Source of the DNA: an uncultured Rhodospirillaceae bacterium | GTDB lineage: Bacteria; Pseudomonadota; Alphaproteobacteria; Azospirillales; Azospirillaceae | Assembly: GCA_937927415.1 (NCBI GenBank) | Contig: CALBDS010000044.1 | Location: 173,157-237,156, forward strand | Direction of reading: 5' to 3' | Length of the DNA stretch: 64,000 nt | The notes under the pieces: generated by a model | What the model saw: only the letters and a program-made list of their open reading frames with translations | Database searches by the model: none | What the model was told of the DNA's origin: nothing | Shown: in pieces, positions 52,601 through 61,710 of the stretch | Position numbering within the stretch: position 1 is the stretch's first letter | Layout: each line of letters starts with the position of its first letter | Program-made: the position numbers and the translations under genes

Positions 52601-53236
52601 CAGGTGGGAGCGGTAGAACACCACCGCCGCCACCGGCGCCCCGTCCTCCACCCGGCCCGCCCAGCCTTCGTACCGGCCGAAGCGCGGCACCGGCGCCGGT
52701 TCGGTCCACGGCGCCGGGTGCCCGGCCAGCGTGGCGGCGTAGCCCAGCAGCGAGGCGGCGTTGTCCGGCCCCCCTTCGACGAACAGACGCCACAGGCGCG
52801 ATACGGCCTCGGCCGGGACGGTGCTCCACCCTTCCAGATTGGGGTCGGGGCGGGCGTCGCCGGGCAGCACGGCCAGCGGGATCGCTCCCTCCCGGCACAC
52901 CTCCACCACCCGCTCCAGGCCGTAGCGCCAGTATCCGGCCCCACCCAGCAAGCGCAGCACCACCATGCGGGCCGAGCGGATCACCCGGTCGATGAACAGA
53001 TCCACCGACAGCGGATGCCCCAGCCGCGCCAGATTGACCAGCCGCAGCGTGGGCAGGTCCGGGCATCCGTCCCGCCCCTTGCGGCTTTGCCCCTTGCGGT
53101 TTTTCCAGGCGGCGGCCAGCGCCGACAGGTCGCTGTCGGAAAAGGACAGCACCACCAGATCCGCCGGGGACAGGCCCAGATCAACAGCCTGCGGCTCGGC
53201 GGTCAGGTCATCCTGGCGGGCGGCAAGAAGATGCAT
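49622..53236 (-). CDS. cobN: Cobaltochelatase subunit CobN
   Basis: This 1,204-residue chelatase large subunit has FYRSHLLAGDVAPVLALADA, GVYFGFAAYRRLADTA, LWLRHVAGIHALVQLGAHGT (porphyrin-site region) and LVVDVWGTPTLRTGGDELAQ. It inserts Co2+ into hydrogenobyrinate a,c-diamide with ATP, together with CobS and CobT, which are not in the window. It begins six bases after cobW. Confidence 0.93.
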   Translation of the reverse strand: MHLLAARQDDLTAEPQAVDLGLSPADLVVLSFSDSDLSALAAAWKNRKGQSRKGRDGCPDLPTLRLVNLARLGHPLSVDLFIDRVIRSARMVVLRLLGGAGYWRYGLERVVEVCREGAIPLAVLPGDARPDPNLEGWSTVPAEAVSRLWRLFVEGGPDNAASLLGYAATLAGHPAPWTEPAPVPRFGRYEGWAGRVEDGAPVAAVVFYRSHLLAGDVAPVLALADALADRGLAPLPLFAASLKEAEAAAWVARTLVDSGTAVVLNATGFSAVPPGGSGSPLDAAGVPVLQVVLSTGTEAGWAAASRGLGPADLAMNVVLPEMDGRILTRAIAFKADAETDPDLEFAPTLIRPLPDRVAWAADLAAAWVRLAATPRAERRLALVLSDYPGPGGGIGRAVGLDTPASAVGILALLRDEGYAVAGIPADGAGLLASLTSDPSGEGVYFGFAAYRRLADTAALARITAAWGAPDADPLADDGGFRFRMRRCGAVTVAVQPSRGHGPLTTAQHHDPDTPPSHGYYAFHLWLRHVAGIHALVQLGAHGTLEWLPGKAVALSSACWPEIVAGPLPILYPFIVNNPGEGAQARRRLGAVLIGHLTPPPMQAGLYGDLADLETAIDEYAQAAGMDPRRLGLLQERITDLAWRTGIAADCNLTPDADPSEVLNRLDAHLCDVKEMQIRDGLHVFATPPTAESAARLAAAVARFPHGRGEGADMALPRALALDLNLDRTEHRAALDARAVALLTGAEVPDPAWTRTAAVLARVRATLLPAIAGCGTAERVALLAGLDGRFVAPGPGGSPARGRADTLPTGRNLFALDPRAVPTPTAWALGWKAADALLTRHLQDHGDWPRALVVDVWGTPTLRTGGDELAQALALLGVRPVWEGGSGRVTGYEIMPAGLLGRPRVDVTLRLSGLFRDVFPQQVALFDQAVRAVAGLSDESPEVNPLAAAAARDTAELTAQGVAAERAGRLATARVFGAAPGGYGTALAGMLASGDWNLPGDLGRAYLDGGCHAYGPGLEGVALPSLFRRRVGGAEALVHHQDQREHDLLSHDGYAQFEGGFAAAAAALGADPALYHLDSAEPDRLTVRTLGEELARVLRGRAANPRWIDGMMRHGPAGAADIAAAVDNLFAFAASTRVVRPHHFDILYDAYVEDERVLEFLRTANPAAARAMLDRFADAMARGLWHPRRNAVGDDLRRLREEAAP

Positions 53237-53242
53237 GAGAGG

Positions 53243-54280
53243 TTATTCCGTCAGCGCCTTGGTGACGGCGGCGACGTCCAGCCCGGTTTCCCCGATCACC
53301 ACCAGCCGGCTGCGGCGCTCCTCCTCCGGTTTCCAGAAGCGGTCGAAATGGGTCTGCACCCGCACGCCCACCCCCTGGACCAGCAGGCGCATGGGCTTGC
53401 CCGGCACATGGACGAAGCCCTTGACCCGCAGCACCCCATGGGAGGCCGCCACCGCCGCCACGCGGGCGGCCAGGGCGTCGGCCTCGCTCTGGTCGGGGAT
53501 CTCCACCACGAAGCTGGTGAAGTCGTCGTGGTCGTGGTCGTCTTCCGTCTCGTGATGGCTGGGGCGGTTGGCAAGATCATCCTCCGCCGCCGCGTTGATG
53601 CCCAGCACCACGCGGGCGTCGGCCCGGCCGTGGGGACCGTGGACGATCTTGGCGTCCCGCGGCAGGGTGGCGCGGATCAGCTCCTCCACCTTGGACAGCC
53701 CGGCGGCGTCCACCAGATCGGTTTTGCTGACCACGATCAGGTCGGCGCACAGCAACTGGTCCTCGAACACCTCTTCCACCGGGGTTTCGTGGTCCACGGT
53801 GCCGGCATCGGCGCGCTGGGCGACCAGTGCTTCGGCATCGGGAGCGAAGCGGCCTTCGGCCGCGGCGGCAGCGTCCACCACCGCCACCACCCCATCGACG
53901 GTGACGCGGGTGCGCACAGCGGGCCAGTTGAACGCCTTCACCAACGGTTTCGGCAGGGCCAGCCCTGAGGTTTCAATGATGATGTGTTCCGGCGGCTCGG
54001 CGCGGGCCAGCAGCTTTTCGATGGCGGGGACGAAATCGTCGGCGACGGTGCAGCACAGGCAGCCGTTGGCCAGTTCGATCACGTCGTCCTCGGTGCAGGT
54101 GGACACGCCGCAGGCGCGCAGAATGCCGCCGTCCACGCCCACATCACCGAATTCGTTGATGATGAGCGCCAGCCGCCGCCCGCCGGCCTGTTCCAGCAGC
54201 GAACGGATCAGCGTGGTCTTGCCGGCCCCCAGAAAGCCGGTGATGACGGTGGCGGGAATCTTCGACGGCAAAGCCGGCAT
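53243..54280 (-). CDS. cobW: CobW-family GTPase (metal chaperone)
   Basis: This 345-residue G3E GTPase has P-loop GFLGAGKTTL (near residue 15), the metal motif GCLCC near residue 75, SKTD and a histidine-rich stretch SHHETEDDHDHDD before the CobW C-terminal domain. It is thought to deliver cobalt to CobN. ATG 54280 gives MPALPSKIPATVITGFLGAG. It is first in the cobW-N-G-H-I-J operon and lies behind a cobalamin riboswitch. Confidence 0.93.
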   Translation of the reverse strand: MPALPSKIPATVITGFLGAGKTTLIRSLLEQAGGRRLALIINEFGDVGVDGGILRACGVSTCTEDDVIELANGCLCCTVADDFVPAIEKLLARAEPPEHIIIETSGLALPKPLVKAFNWPAVRTRVTVDGVVAVVDAAAAAEGRFAPDAEALVAQRADAGTVDHETPVEEVFEDQLLCADLIVVSKTDLVDAAGLSKVEELIRATLPRDAKIVHGPHGRADARVVLGINAAAEDDLANRPSHHETEDDHDHDDFTSFVVEIPDQSEADALAARVAAVAASHGVLRVKGFVHVPGKPMRLLVQGVGVRVQTHFDRFWKPEEERRSRLVVIGETGLDVAAVTKALTE

Positions 54281-54424
54281 GGCTGCATCCTTGGCGTGAA
54301 AAGGGATATCAACGGGGGGCGGGGGAACGGCGCCCCCGGTCATGCCGCGCATCGCAATCCTTCCTTCCCCGCCCACCCGGCGGACAGATGTGATGGGTCG
54401 GCCCCGGTCGAAGGGGGCCGGTCC

Positions 54425-54610
54425 GGTGGCAGGTTTCCTGGCTTGCGGGTTATCGCCGGTCCCCCGCCTTCCCAGCCCGATCAGGGGCCAGTGGCATCCG
54501 GGGGATGGCTCGCCGCACACAGTTGCGGGGGCAGCCGCGGCCTTGGGGGGAGAAAAGCGCCCCGCACCGCGTTCCCTTTTACCCCCGTCCCGTCCAAACC
54601 GGCGGACAGC
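54425..54610 (-). promoter_or_regulatory. Cobalamin riboswitch upstream of cobW
   Basis: On the minus strand, conserved aptamer pieces appear in order: AAAGGGAACGCGGTG, CCCCGCAACTGTG and, at 54442-54428, the B12 box GCCAGGAAACCTGCC. The order and spacing match the cobalamin aptamer. It lies about 145 bases before the cobW start and should repress the cobW-cobN-cobG-H-I-J operon when adenosylcobalamin is plentiful. The rest of the 54281-54709 gap holds no gene I recognise. Confidence 0.92.
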
Positions 54611-54709
54611 ACGGGGCACCATCGGAAGGGCCGCAGCATCGCAGGGTCGCCGGCGTTTTACAAGATCATGACCACCCCCGCGCGGCAATCGCGCGAAGGG
54701 GCCATCCCA

Positions 54710-57154
54710 TCAGCCCGGCATGACGTTCCGCCCGACGAACGCATCCAGGCTCCGGCGCAGGGCCGCCACCCCGTCGGCGAGCCGGCCGTCTTCGGCCCCC
54801 TGCTCCACGTCCCGCTCCAGGGCAGCGGCGGCGGCGGCCAGATCCCCATGGCCATAGGTGGCGGCGGACCCGTGCAGCCGGTGGGCGATCCGCCCCACCG
54901 TCTCCCGGTCCCCGGCCGCCCACGCCCGGCCCAGGGTTTCATCGAGATCCCGTGCCACCGCGGCGAAAATGGCTCCCAGCCGTGCCGCCGGTGCATCCGG
55001 CGGCACGGCATCGCAGGAAAGGTCACCAAGGCGGCATGACGGTGCGTGGCGGGCCAACGCCGCCGCCAGGGCGTCGGGGTTGATGGGCTTGGTCAGAACC
55101 TCGTCGATGCCGGCGGCCATGTAGGCATCGCGGTCCTGGCGGTTGGCGTTGGCGGTCAGGGCGATGACCGGGGTCAGCGCCCCCATGTCCGGCAGGGCGC
55201 GGATGCGCCGGGTCGCCTCCAGCCCATCCATCCCCTCCAGCCGGATATCCATCAGGATCACGTCGAAGGACTGCTCGGTCACGGCGCGCACCGCCTCCTC
55301 GCCGCTGGTGGCACAGGTCACCCGATGACCGCCGGGGGCAAGCCATTCCAGAATGAGCAGACGGTTTTCCGGCCCATCCTCCACCAGCAGGATGTCCATC
55401 GGAGCCGGCGTGCCGGGACCGGCGGCGGCCGGACGGTCGGGAAGAGGGGCCGCCACCGCATCGGGGGCAACCTCCGCCGGGAAGGAGAGGCGGAACAAGG
55501 CCCCACCCTGACGGCCATTGGTCACGCTGACCGTTCCTTCCATCCGCTCCACGATCTCGCGGACGATGGCAAGGCCCAGGCCGGCACCGCCCGGCCGTCC
55601 GCCGCCCACCTCGCCGCGGGCGTAGGCGTCGAAGATGTTGCCGTGCACCGGCTCCAGCACGCCGGGGCCGGTGTCCTCCACCTCCAGGACCAGACAGGAG
55701 CGGCCATCGGCGCGCCGTTCGGTATCCACGCGCACCATGACCATCCCGGCCTCGGTGAATTTGACGGCGTTGGCGGTGAGGTTGAGCAGCAGTTGCCGCA
55801 CCCGCAGCGGATCGATGAGATAGGCGGGGCGCACGGCGGGGGCGGCGGCGACGGTCAGGCGCAACCCCTTCGCCGCCGCTTCCGGCTGCAGGATCGCCGC
55901 CACCTCCCCGGCCAGCGCCCGCGGGTCGGCGGCCTCCGGCGTCAGGGTCACGGCACCGGCCTCCAGACGCGACAACTCCAGCACATCGTCCAGAAGCCGG
56001 ACCAGATGCCGCCCCGCAGTCTCGGCAATGCCCAGGCGGCGGTCCTGGTCGGGGCCGGGACCGTCGCGGCGCACCAGCCGGATCATGCCCAGCACCGCGT
56101 TCAGCGGCGTGCGCACCTCGTGGCTCAGCCACGCGAGGAAGGCGGTCTTGCGACCGGCCAGGGCCTCCAACTCGGCGCTCTTGAGTTCCAGGGCGTGGGT
56201 GCGGGCGGCGACCAGCCGTTCCAGATTGGCCTGCTGGTGCGCCAGCGCATCGACGGCAAGGCCGACGAAGTGGTAGGTCAGCCCCAGAACCACGATGACC
56301 AGGGCAAAACCGAACATGGTCAAGCCGGCCTCGTCGCTGGGAAAGGGACCGGCCTTGGCCGCGACGGTGCCGACCGTGGTCAGGGTCAGCACCAGAACCG
56401 CCAGAACCGACCCGGCCAGACCATGGCGGACCGCGGCCACCAGTGCTGCGGCAAAAGCCAGGATCGCCACGTGCGGAATCGTGACCGTGGACAGAAGAAC
56501 CGGCAGCGGCACCAGCGCCAGCGTCACCAGCAGCTTCGGCCCCACCGCCAGCACCGCCCGGCGCCGCTCCCACAGCAGCGCCAGCGGTCCCAGCAGGAAC
56601 AGCCCCAGCGCGTTGCCGGTCACCACGATGAAGATCTTCATCAGCACCCCACCCGCCCCGCCGTCGGGGCTGAAGGAGCCGATGCCGAGCAGCGGGTCCT
56701 TGACCACCAGAAGCGAGCAGGTCAGCAGCGGCGGAACCACGCATACCCGCAGGAGATAGGCGGCCAACCGGCCGTATGAGCCGCCACTGTCCACGCCCCC
56801 ACCCATGCTCCAGGGGCCGAGACGCCGATCCGCCGCCCCGGCCAGCCACACCTGCAGAACGTCCAGCGCCGCGGTGGACAGGATGGCCGCCGTCGCCAGG
56901 GGCCACGGCAGGCCAAGACGCAATCCGTAATAGACGGTGGACGTGGCCACCGCCGCCGAACCGATCCACGCCAGCCCCGCCGTCCCCAGCGCCCGCACGC
57001 ACAGCAGCCCGACCCCGGAGCTGAGCCAGATCACGGTCCAGTTCGCCTCGGGAATCCGTGCGACGCGCACGCTGGCATAGGCCCCGGCATAATAAGCCAG
57101 AGCAAAAACGCATCCCAACGCGATACGATATGGAAAGCGGTTGAGGCTGGTCAT
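54710..57154 (-). CDS. MASE1-type hybrid sensor histidine kinase (HisKA-HATPase-REC-Hpt)
   Basis: This 814-residue protein has an N-terminal membrane sensor of about 8-9 segments resembling MASE1 (ASVRVARIPEANWTVIWLSS, GVGLLC). A short coiled coil follows, then HisKA with His345 (WLSHEVRTPLNAVLGM) and HATPase (GAGLGLAIVREIV). A receiver has Asp636 (VILMDIRLEGMDG) and a C-terminal Hpt has His758 (IAHRLHGSAATYG). All phosphorelay residues are present. It is divergent from the OmpR-type regulator at 57.35 kb, its likely partner directly or through the Hpt. The signal is unknown. Confidence 0.88.
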   Translation of the reverse strand: MTSLNRFPYRIALGCVFALAYYAGAYASVRVARIPEANWTVIWLSSGVGLLCVRALGTAGLAWIGSAAVATSTVYYGLRLGLPWPLATAAILSTAALDVLQVWLAGAADRRLGPWSMGGGVDSGGSYGRLAAYLLRVCVVPPLLTCSLLVVKDPLLGIGSFSPDGGAGGVLMKIFIVVTGNALGLFLLGPLALLWERRRAVLAVGPKLLVTLALVPLPVLLSTVTIPHVAILAFAAALVAAVRHGLAGSVLAVLVLTLTTVGTVAAKAGPFPSDEAGLTMFGFALVIVVLGLTYHFVGLAVDALAHQQANLERLVAARTHALELKSAELEALAGRKTAFLAWLSHEVRTPLNAVLGMIRLVRRDGPGPDQDRRLGIAETAGRHLVRLLDDVLELSRLEAGAVTLTPEAADPRALAGEVAAILQPEAAAKGLRLTVAAAPAVRPAYLIDPLRVRQLLLNLTANAVKFTEAGMVMVRVDTERRADGRSCLVLEVEDTGPGVLEPVHGNIFDAYARGEVGGGRPGGAGLGLAIVREIVERMEGTVSVTNGRQGGALFRLSFPAEVAPDAVAAPLPDRPAAAGPGTPAPMDILLVEDGPENRLLILEWLAPGGHRVTCATSGEEAVRAVTEQSFDVILMDIRLEGMDGLEATRRIRALPDMGALTPVIALTANANRQDRDAYMAAGIDEVLTKPINPDALAAALARHAPSCRLGDLSCDAVPPDAPAARLGAIFAAVARDLDETLGRAWAAGDRETVGRIAHRLHGSAATYGHGDLAAAAAALERDVEQGAEDGRLADGVAALRRSLDAFVGRNVMPG

Positions 57155-57349
57155 GATGAACCTGTCTTGCTCCTGGCGGATACGCCGTTGTATGATAGAA
57201 ACGTCCCGTCCCGTGACGATATCCGACGGTCATCCGTTGTTTACCGAAACGTGATATCCCACGGTTTTACCGCCGGATCATTTTATCCGCGCACCACTGG
57301 GGCCGTGTTTTGCACGCATCTTGTTCCTGTTTCCGCAGCGGGTGAAAGA

Positions 57350-58045
57350 ATGGTACAGGCCACGGTCATGGTTGTGGAAGACGCCGTCGAGCTTCGGGAA
57401 CTGTACGCGGGCTTTCTCGCCGATGCCGGTTACCGCGTTCTGCACGCGCCCGACGTGACGACCATGCGGCGGTTGCTGACACAGGAAAATCCCGATCTGG
57501 TCCTGCTCGACATCAACCTGCCCGACGGCAACGGGCTGGACATCGCCCGGCGCCTGCGCATCCGCGATCAGGCCGGGCTGATGTTCGTCACCGTCCACAC
57601 CGACGACGAGGAGCGCATCGGCGCGCTGGAGGATGCCGGCGACGATTACGTCACCAAGCCGGTGGACCCGCGGGAGCTTCTGGCCCGCGTGCGCAACCTG
57701 CTGCGGCGGAAGACCCGCGATTCCTACCTTCATTTCGCCGGCTGGACGCTGGATCTGGTGCGCCGGGCGCTGTTCCGGCCCGACGGCACGTTCCTGGCGC
57801 TGACCACGGGGGAATTCAACGTGCTGGCCGCCCTGGCCGCCATGCGCCCGAACCCGGTGAACCGCGAATATCTGCTCGACGTCATCAGCAACCGCGACCG
57901 CGACAACGTCAGCGAACACACGGTCGATATGCTCATCATGCGGCTGCGCCGAAAAATGAAGCATGACGACGGGCGCCCCGCCCCCATCGTCACCGTGCGC
58001 GGGGTCGGCTATGCCCTGGCGGAGGATGACGTAAAGGCGGAGTGA
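57350..58045 (+). CDS. OmpR-family response regulator
   Basis: This 231-residue regulator has receiver Asp54 (LVLLDINLPDG), the switch lysine in YVTKPVDPRELL, and a C-terminal winged helix (LTTGEFNVLAALAAMRPNPV...MLIMRLRRKMK). It is close to TorR/KdpE-type regulators. ATG 57350 fits the receiver start. It lies between two hybrid kinases, divergent from one and convergent with the other (29-base gap). Confidence 0.9.
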   Translation: MVQATVMVVEDAVELRELYAGFLADAGYRVLHAPDVTTMRRLLTQENPDLVLLDINLPDGNGLDIARRLRIRDQAGLMFVTVHTDDEERIGALEDAGDDYVTKPVDPRELLARVRNLLRRKTRDSYLHFAGWTLDLVRRALFRPDGTFLALTTGEFNVLAALAAMRPNPVNREYLLDVISNRDRDNVSEHTVDMLIMRLRRKMKHDDGRPAPIVTVRGVGYALAEDDVKAE

Positions 58046-58074
58046 CGCCCCGCCTCTGACCGTGGCAGGCCCCA

Positions 58075-60921
58075 TCACGGGGTCCCGCCATGGACCGCTG
58101 TTCGGGCGTGGGATTCCAACGCTGCCAGCGCCGCTTCCAGTTCCGCATCCACCGCCTGAATCAGGGCGGGGGACGTGTCGTTTTGCGCCGCCGCCGATTC
58201 CAGAGCCGCCGCCGCCGCGGACAGCGCCGGAAAGCCATAGGTGGCGGCGGAGCCTTTCAGCCGGTGGGCGATGGCGGCCACCCGTGCGGGATTGCCGGCG
58301 GCGGCCAGGGCGGCGCGCTGCTCCCGGCAAATGGCGGCGAACAGGCCCATCAGGTGGGCCAGACGGTCCGGGGCGACGGTTTCGGATAAACGGGTTTCAG
58401 GCCGGCGGGGGGCCGGTGCCCCGACGGAGCTTCGGGCCGGGGCGTGCCGGGCCAGCACGGCGGCCAGACGGTCCGGGTCCAGGGGTTTGGGCAGCAGGTC
58501 GTCGATGCCGGCGGCACGGTATTCCACCTCGTCACCCGACGAGACGTTCGCGGTCACGGCGATCAGCGGGGTCAGGGCCGCCGCCTCGTCGGGGAGTGCC
58601 CGGATGCGCCGGCTGGCCTCCACCCCGCTCATGCCGGGCAGCCGGATGTCCATCAGGATCACGTCGAACCGCCGGTTTTCCAACAGCCCGAGCGCGGCCT
58701 CCGCGCTTTCCACCTCCGTCAGCCGGTGCCCGCCGGGGGCGAGGAAGGCCCGCAGAACCGCCCGGTTCTCCGCCGCATCCTCCACCACCAGGATATCGAG
58801 GGCGGGCAGAACCGGCGTTGCCGTGGCCGCCGTCGTGGAAGGCGGGGCCGCGGGATCGGCCGGCAACTCGACAATGAACAGCGCACCGCCGCCCGGCCGG
58901 TCGGACACCCGCACGCCCCCGCCCATCGCCGCCGCCAGCCCGCGCACGATGGCAAGGCCCAGCCCGCTGCCGTGGGGACGGCCCAGCCCCTCGACACGGG
59001 CGAAGGCGTCGAAGATGGTGCCCTTCACCGCGTCGGGCACGCCGGGGCCGCTGTCGGCCACCGACAGCACCAACCGCCCGCACGCCCCCCGATCCGCCGC
59101 CGGGGCGGTGTCCAGCGTGACGGCGATGCCGCCGTGCCGGGTGAACTTCACCGCGTTGGACAGCAGGTTCAGCAGGATCTGGTGCAGCCGGCGCCGGTCG
59201 AGCCGGTAGCACGGCCCCACCCTGCCGGTGATGTCCACCGTGATCTCCAGCCCCTTTTCCGCCGCCGCCGGACGGAACAGCGCCACGGCGTCGCGGACCA
59301 GCCCGGCGGCATCGGCTGGTTCCGGCGACAGGGTCAGGCGCCCCGCTTCCAGCCGCGACAACTCCAGCACCTCGTCCAGCAGGGCGACGAGGTGCCGCCC
59401 GGCCCCGTCGATCACCCGCAGCCGCTCGGCGTCGGCGGCGGCGGCCGGGGTGCGCTGCATCAGCCGCACCATGCCCAGCACGGCGTTGAGGGGGGTGCGC
59501 ACCTCGTGGCTGAGGTGGGCGAGGAAGCGGGATTTCAGCGCCGCGTCGGCCTCCGCCCGCTCCTTGGCCTGCCGCAGCACGGATTCCACCACCGCCGACT
59601 GCTGGCGAAGCTCACGGGTGCGTTCCTGCACCTGGCGTTCCAGCCCTTCGTTCAGCCCGGCCAGTTCCGCCGACAGGTCGCGCACCTCGTCGAAGGCACG
59701 CATCACCCGGCGCCCCAGGATCAGCGCGTGCATGAACAGGAACGCCAGAACCCCGAACGGCACAAGGTCGATGCCGTCGAACAGGTGGGCGTACATCATG
59801 GCGTCGTGGGCGACCGACAGCATGAAAAGCCCCGCCCCCAGCCCCAGCAGCGCGGCACCATGGTGCCGCCGCCGTGCCGCGGCGATGATCCGCACGATGA
59901 AATACAGGATCGACAGGCCGAGCAGCAGGCTCGCAAGGTCGCGGAAGCGGGTGAAGACCATCGGCTCGGCCAGCAGCACGAACAGCGCCCCGGCCCCGCC
60001 CAGCAGGTCCATCCCCCGCCCCACCCGCCGGTGCAGGCAGCCGGGCAGCAGATGATCCAACGCGTGAAAATAAATGGGCCAGAACAGATAGATCGGCAGA
60101 TATTCCAGCCGGTAGGCAAGGGCCGCATCCACCTGTGGGAACAGGGTGGTCAGCAGTTCGCTGGTGCACAGCATCCGCACCGCGCTGGCCGACAGCAGGC
60201 CGGTCATCAGGTAATAGGTGGACCGCTCCCCCCGCCGGGCGAAGGCGGCCACATACGCCGCCAGCAGCAGCAGCGACAGGGCCACGCCCGACGACACCAG
60301 CAGCCGCGCCGTCCAGGCATGCTGAAGCCCGTCCCCCCGGGCCAGCAGCAGGCTGGCCCCAATCCCGCCCTCGTGGTGGAAATGGTTCGACACCTCGATG
60401 GCGATGTCGGCGACCCGCAGGCCGGCGGGCACGGTGACGAAGCGCGTGGCGGTCTGGGCGGTTTCCCCGGCGGCGGTCAGGGCCGGAACACCGGCGGCGG
60501 CGACGGGTTCGCCGTTCAGCCAGACCCGCGCGGCCGATTTCACCAGCGGGACCTGGAGCGTATAGGCGGCCCCGTCCGCCGGCAGCAGGACGCGCAGACG
60601 GTAGGTCGCCGCCCCCACCGATCCCATGACGCCGCCGTCCGGCAGCGGCTGGCCGTTCCAGATGCCGGGCAGACGGGTCACGGACCAGCCGTCGGCGGAG
60701 CCGGGAAACCCGGCCCCGCCCTCGGCCCCCGCCAGCCGCCCCCAGGCGGTCAGCCATTCCCCGTCCAGCGCCAGCACCCCACCGTCGGGCACCCCCGCCC
60801 GCAGGTCGAGCAGCCCGCCGCGGGCGAACGGCCCCTCGTTCCCGGCCCGGACCGCCCCGGCCCCGGCGCACAGCCCGACGGCCAGGATCAGCGCCATCAG
60901 CCGGACGGCGACGTTCCGCAC
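58075..60921 (-). CDS. 7TMR-DISM hybrid sensor histidine kinase (HisKA-HATPase-REC-Hpt)
   Basis: This 948-residue protein has a signal peptide and an extracytoplasmic beta domain (WLTAWGRLAG...GATYRLRVLLP-like, DISMED2 type). Seven membrane helices then precede a coiled coil. HisKA follows with His472 (HLSHEVRTPLNAVLGM), then HATPase, a receiver with Asp758 (VILMDIRLPGMSG) and an Hpt with His886 (IAHRLKGSAATYG). Such sensors often bind carbohydrates, but this ligand is unknown. The start is GTG 60921, or ATG 60897. It begins four bases after the preceding secreted-protein gene, so it appears to be part of the TPS operon. Confidence 0.87.
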   Translation of the reverse strand: MRNVAVRLMALILAVGLCAGAGAVRAGNEGPFARGGLLDLRAGVPDGGVLALDGEWLTAWGRLAGAEGGAGFPGSADGWSVTRLPGIWNGQPLPDGGVMGSVGAATYRLRVLLPADGAAYTLQVPLVKSAARVWLNGEPVAAAGVPALTAAGETAQTATRFVTVPAGLRVADIAIEVSNHFHHEGGIGASLLLARGDGLQHAWTARLLVSSGVALSLLLLAAYVAAFARRGERSTYYLMTGLLSASAVRMLCTSELLTTLFPQVDAALAYRLEYLPIYLFWPIYFHALDHLLPGCLHRRVGRGMDLLGGAGALFVLLAEPMVFTRFRDLASLLLGLSILYFIVRIIAAARRRHHGAALLGLGAGLFMLSVAHDAMMYAHLFDGIDLVPFGVLAFLFMHALILGRRVMRAFDEVRDLSAELAGLNEGLERQVQERTRELRQQSAVVESVLRQAKERAEADAALKSRFLAHLSHEVRTPLNAVLGMVRLMQRTPAAAADAERLRVIDGAGRHLVALLDEVLELSRLEAGRLTLSPEPADAAGLVRDAVALFRPAAAEKGLEITVDITGRVGPCYRLDRRRLHQILLNLLSNAVKFTRHGGIAVTLDTAPAADRGACGRLVLSVADSGPGVPDAVKGTIFDAFARVEGLGRPHGSGLGLAIVRGLAAAMGGGVRVSDRPGGGALFIVELPADPAAPPSTTAATATPVLPALDILVVEDAAENRAVLRAFLAPGGHRLTEVESAEAALGLLENRRFDVILMDIRLPGMSGVEASRRIRALPDEAAALTPLIAVTANVSSGDEVEYRAAGIDDLLPKPLDPDRLAAVLARHAPARSSVGAPAPRRPETRLSETVAPDRLAHLMGLFAAICREQRAALAAAGNPARVAAIAHRLKGSAATYGFPALSAAAAALESAAAQNDTSPALIQAVDAELEAALAALESHARTAVHGGTP

Positions 60922-60925
60922 GGTC

Positions 60926-61705
60926 TTAGAACTGCCCCGGCTTCACCCGGAAGATGTCGGGATCGGCGGGGTTGGCGATGTAGGACAGCCGGACCACCGG
61001 CTTGCTCTCCGCAGCCTTGTCCGGGGTCTTGTCGCCCACCTTGGCGCTGGCCGCCTTTGCCGCCCCCTCCTTTGCCGCCCCCTCCTTTGCCACCTCGGCC
61101 GGACGGGCCAGCCCGCTCACCACCAGCAGGACGGCGCGCGCTTTGGCGTCCGTCGCCCGGAACAGCAGGACCGAGCCGTCCGGCAACTGGGCGTTCATCG
61201 CCACCCCGGCGGGGGGGAAGGGCTGGTCGCTCAGATAGGCCTGCAAGGTGGTGGCGTTGGCCAGCAGCGTCTCGTTGGTGGTGGCGCCCGGTTCGTGCGC
61301 CCACAGCACGTTGACGTGGATCAGCTTCTTGCTGGAATAGCCCAGGATGTAGCTGACCCGTGCCGGCCCACCACCGGGCAGGAGATCCTTCACCGTCACC
61401 GACAGCGAGGTGGTGCGCTCCACCGGGTTTTCGGACCGTTCGATGTCGGTGTCCTTCGACCCGAAATCGCTGCGGATGGCCTTGCGAAGCTCTTCCTCCG
61501 TCATGCCGAACTTGGCGGACCGGAAACCCTCCACCGTGGCCGGCGCCCGCTGGGCCGCGGCATCCTCCCCCGCTCCGGCGGGCGACGAGCCGGTGGATGC
61601 TGCAAAGGCCGTGCCGCCATGGGCGATCCCGGCGGCGAACAGAGCCGCGAGCAGGGCGGCAAACATCGTGTTCATGATAAAGACCCTTCTGGTACGCATG
61701 GTCAT
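60926..61705 (-). CDS. Secreted protein of unknown function in the TPS operon
   Basis: This 259-residue exported protein has a signal peptide (RTRRVFIMNTMFAALLAALF...TAFA), an ordered part with EGFRSAKFGMTEEELRKAIR and an Ala/Lys-rich linker repeating KEGAAKEGAAK. The FGMTxxEl pattern recalls small periplasmic proteins with a DUF-type sensor fold; I cannot name it. ATG 61705 lies five bases after the tpsB stop. The ATGs at 61699 and 61675 are possible, but the last would lose the basic n-region. Confidence 0.7.
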   Translation of the reverse strand: MTMRTRRVFIMNTMFAALLAALFAAGIAHGGTAFAASTGSSPAGAGEDAAAQRAPATVEGFRSAKFGMTEEELRKAIRSDFGSKDTDIERSENPVERTTSLSVTVKDLLPGGGPARVSYILGYSSKKLIHVNVLWAHEPGATTNETLLANATTLQAYLSDQPFPPAGVAMNAQLPDGSVLLFRATDAKARAVLLVVSGLARPAEVAKEGAAKEGAAKAASAKVGDKTPDKAAESKPVVRLSYIANPADPDIFRVKPGQF

Positions 61706-61710
61706 TGGTT

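Noticed and set aside
49682..53968. A 1,428-codon open frame on the plus strand
   Set aside because: It is antisense to cobN and cobW and consists of Q/G/R/H-rich sequence with no motif.
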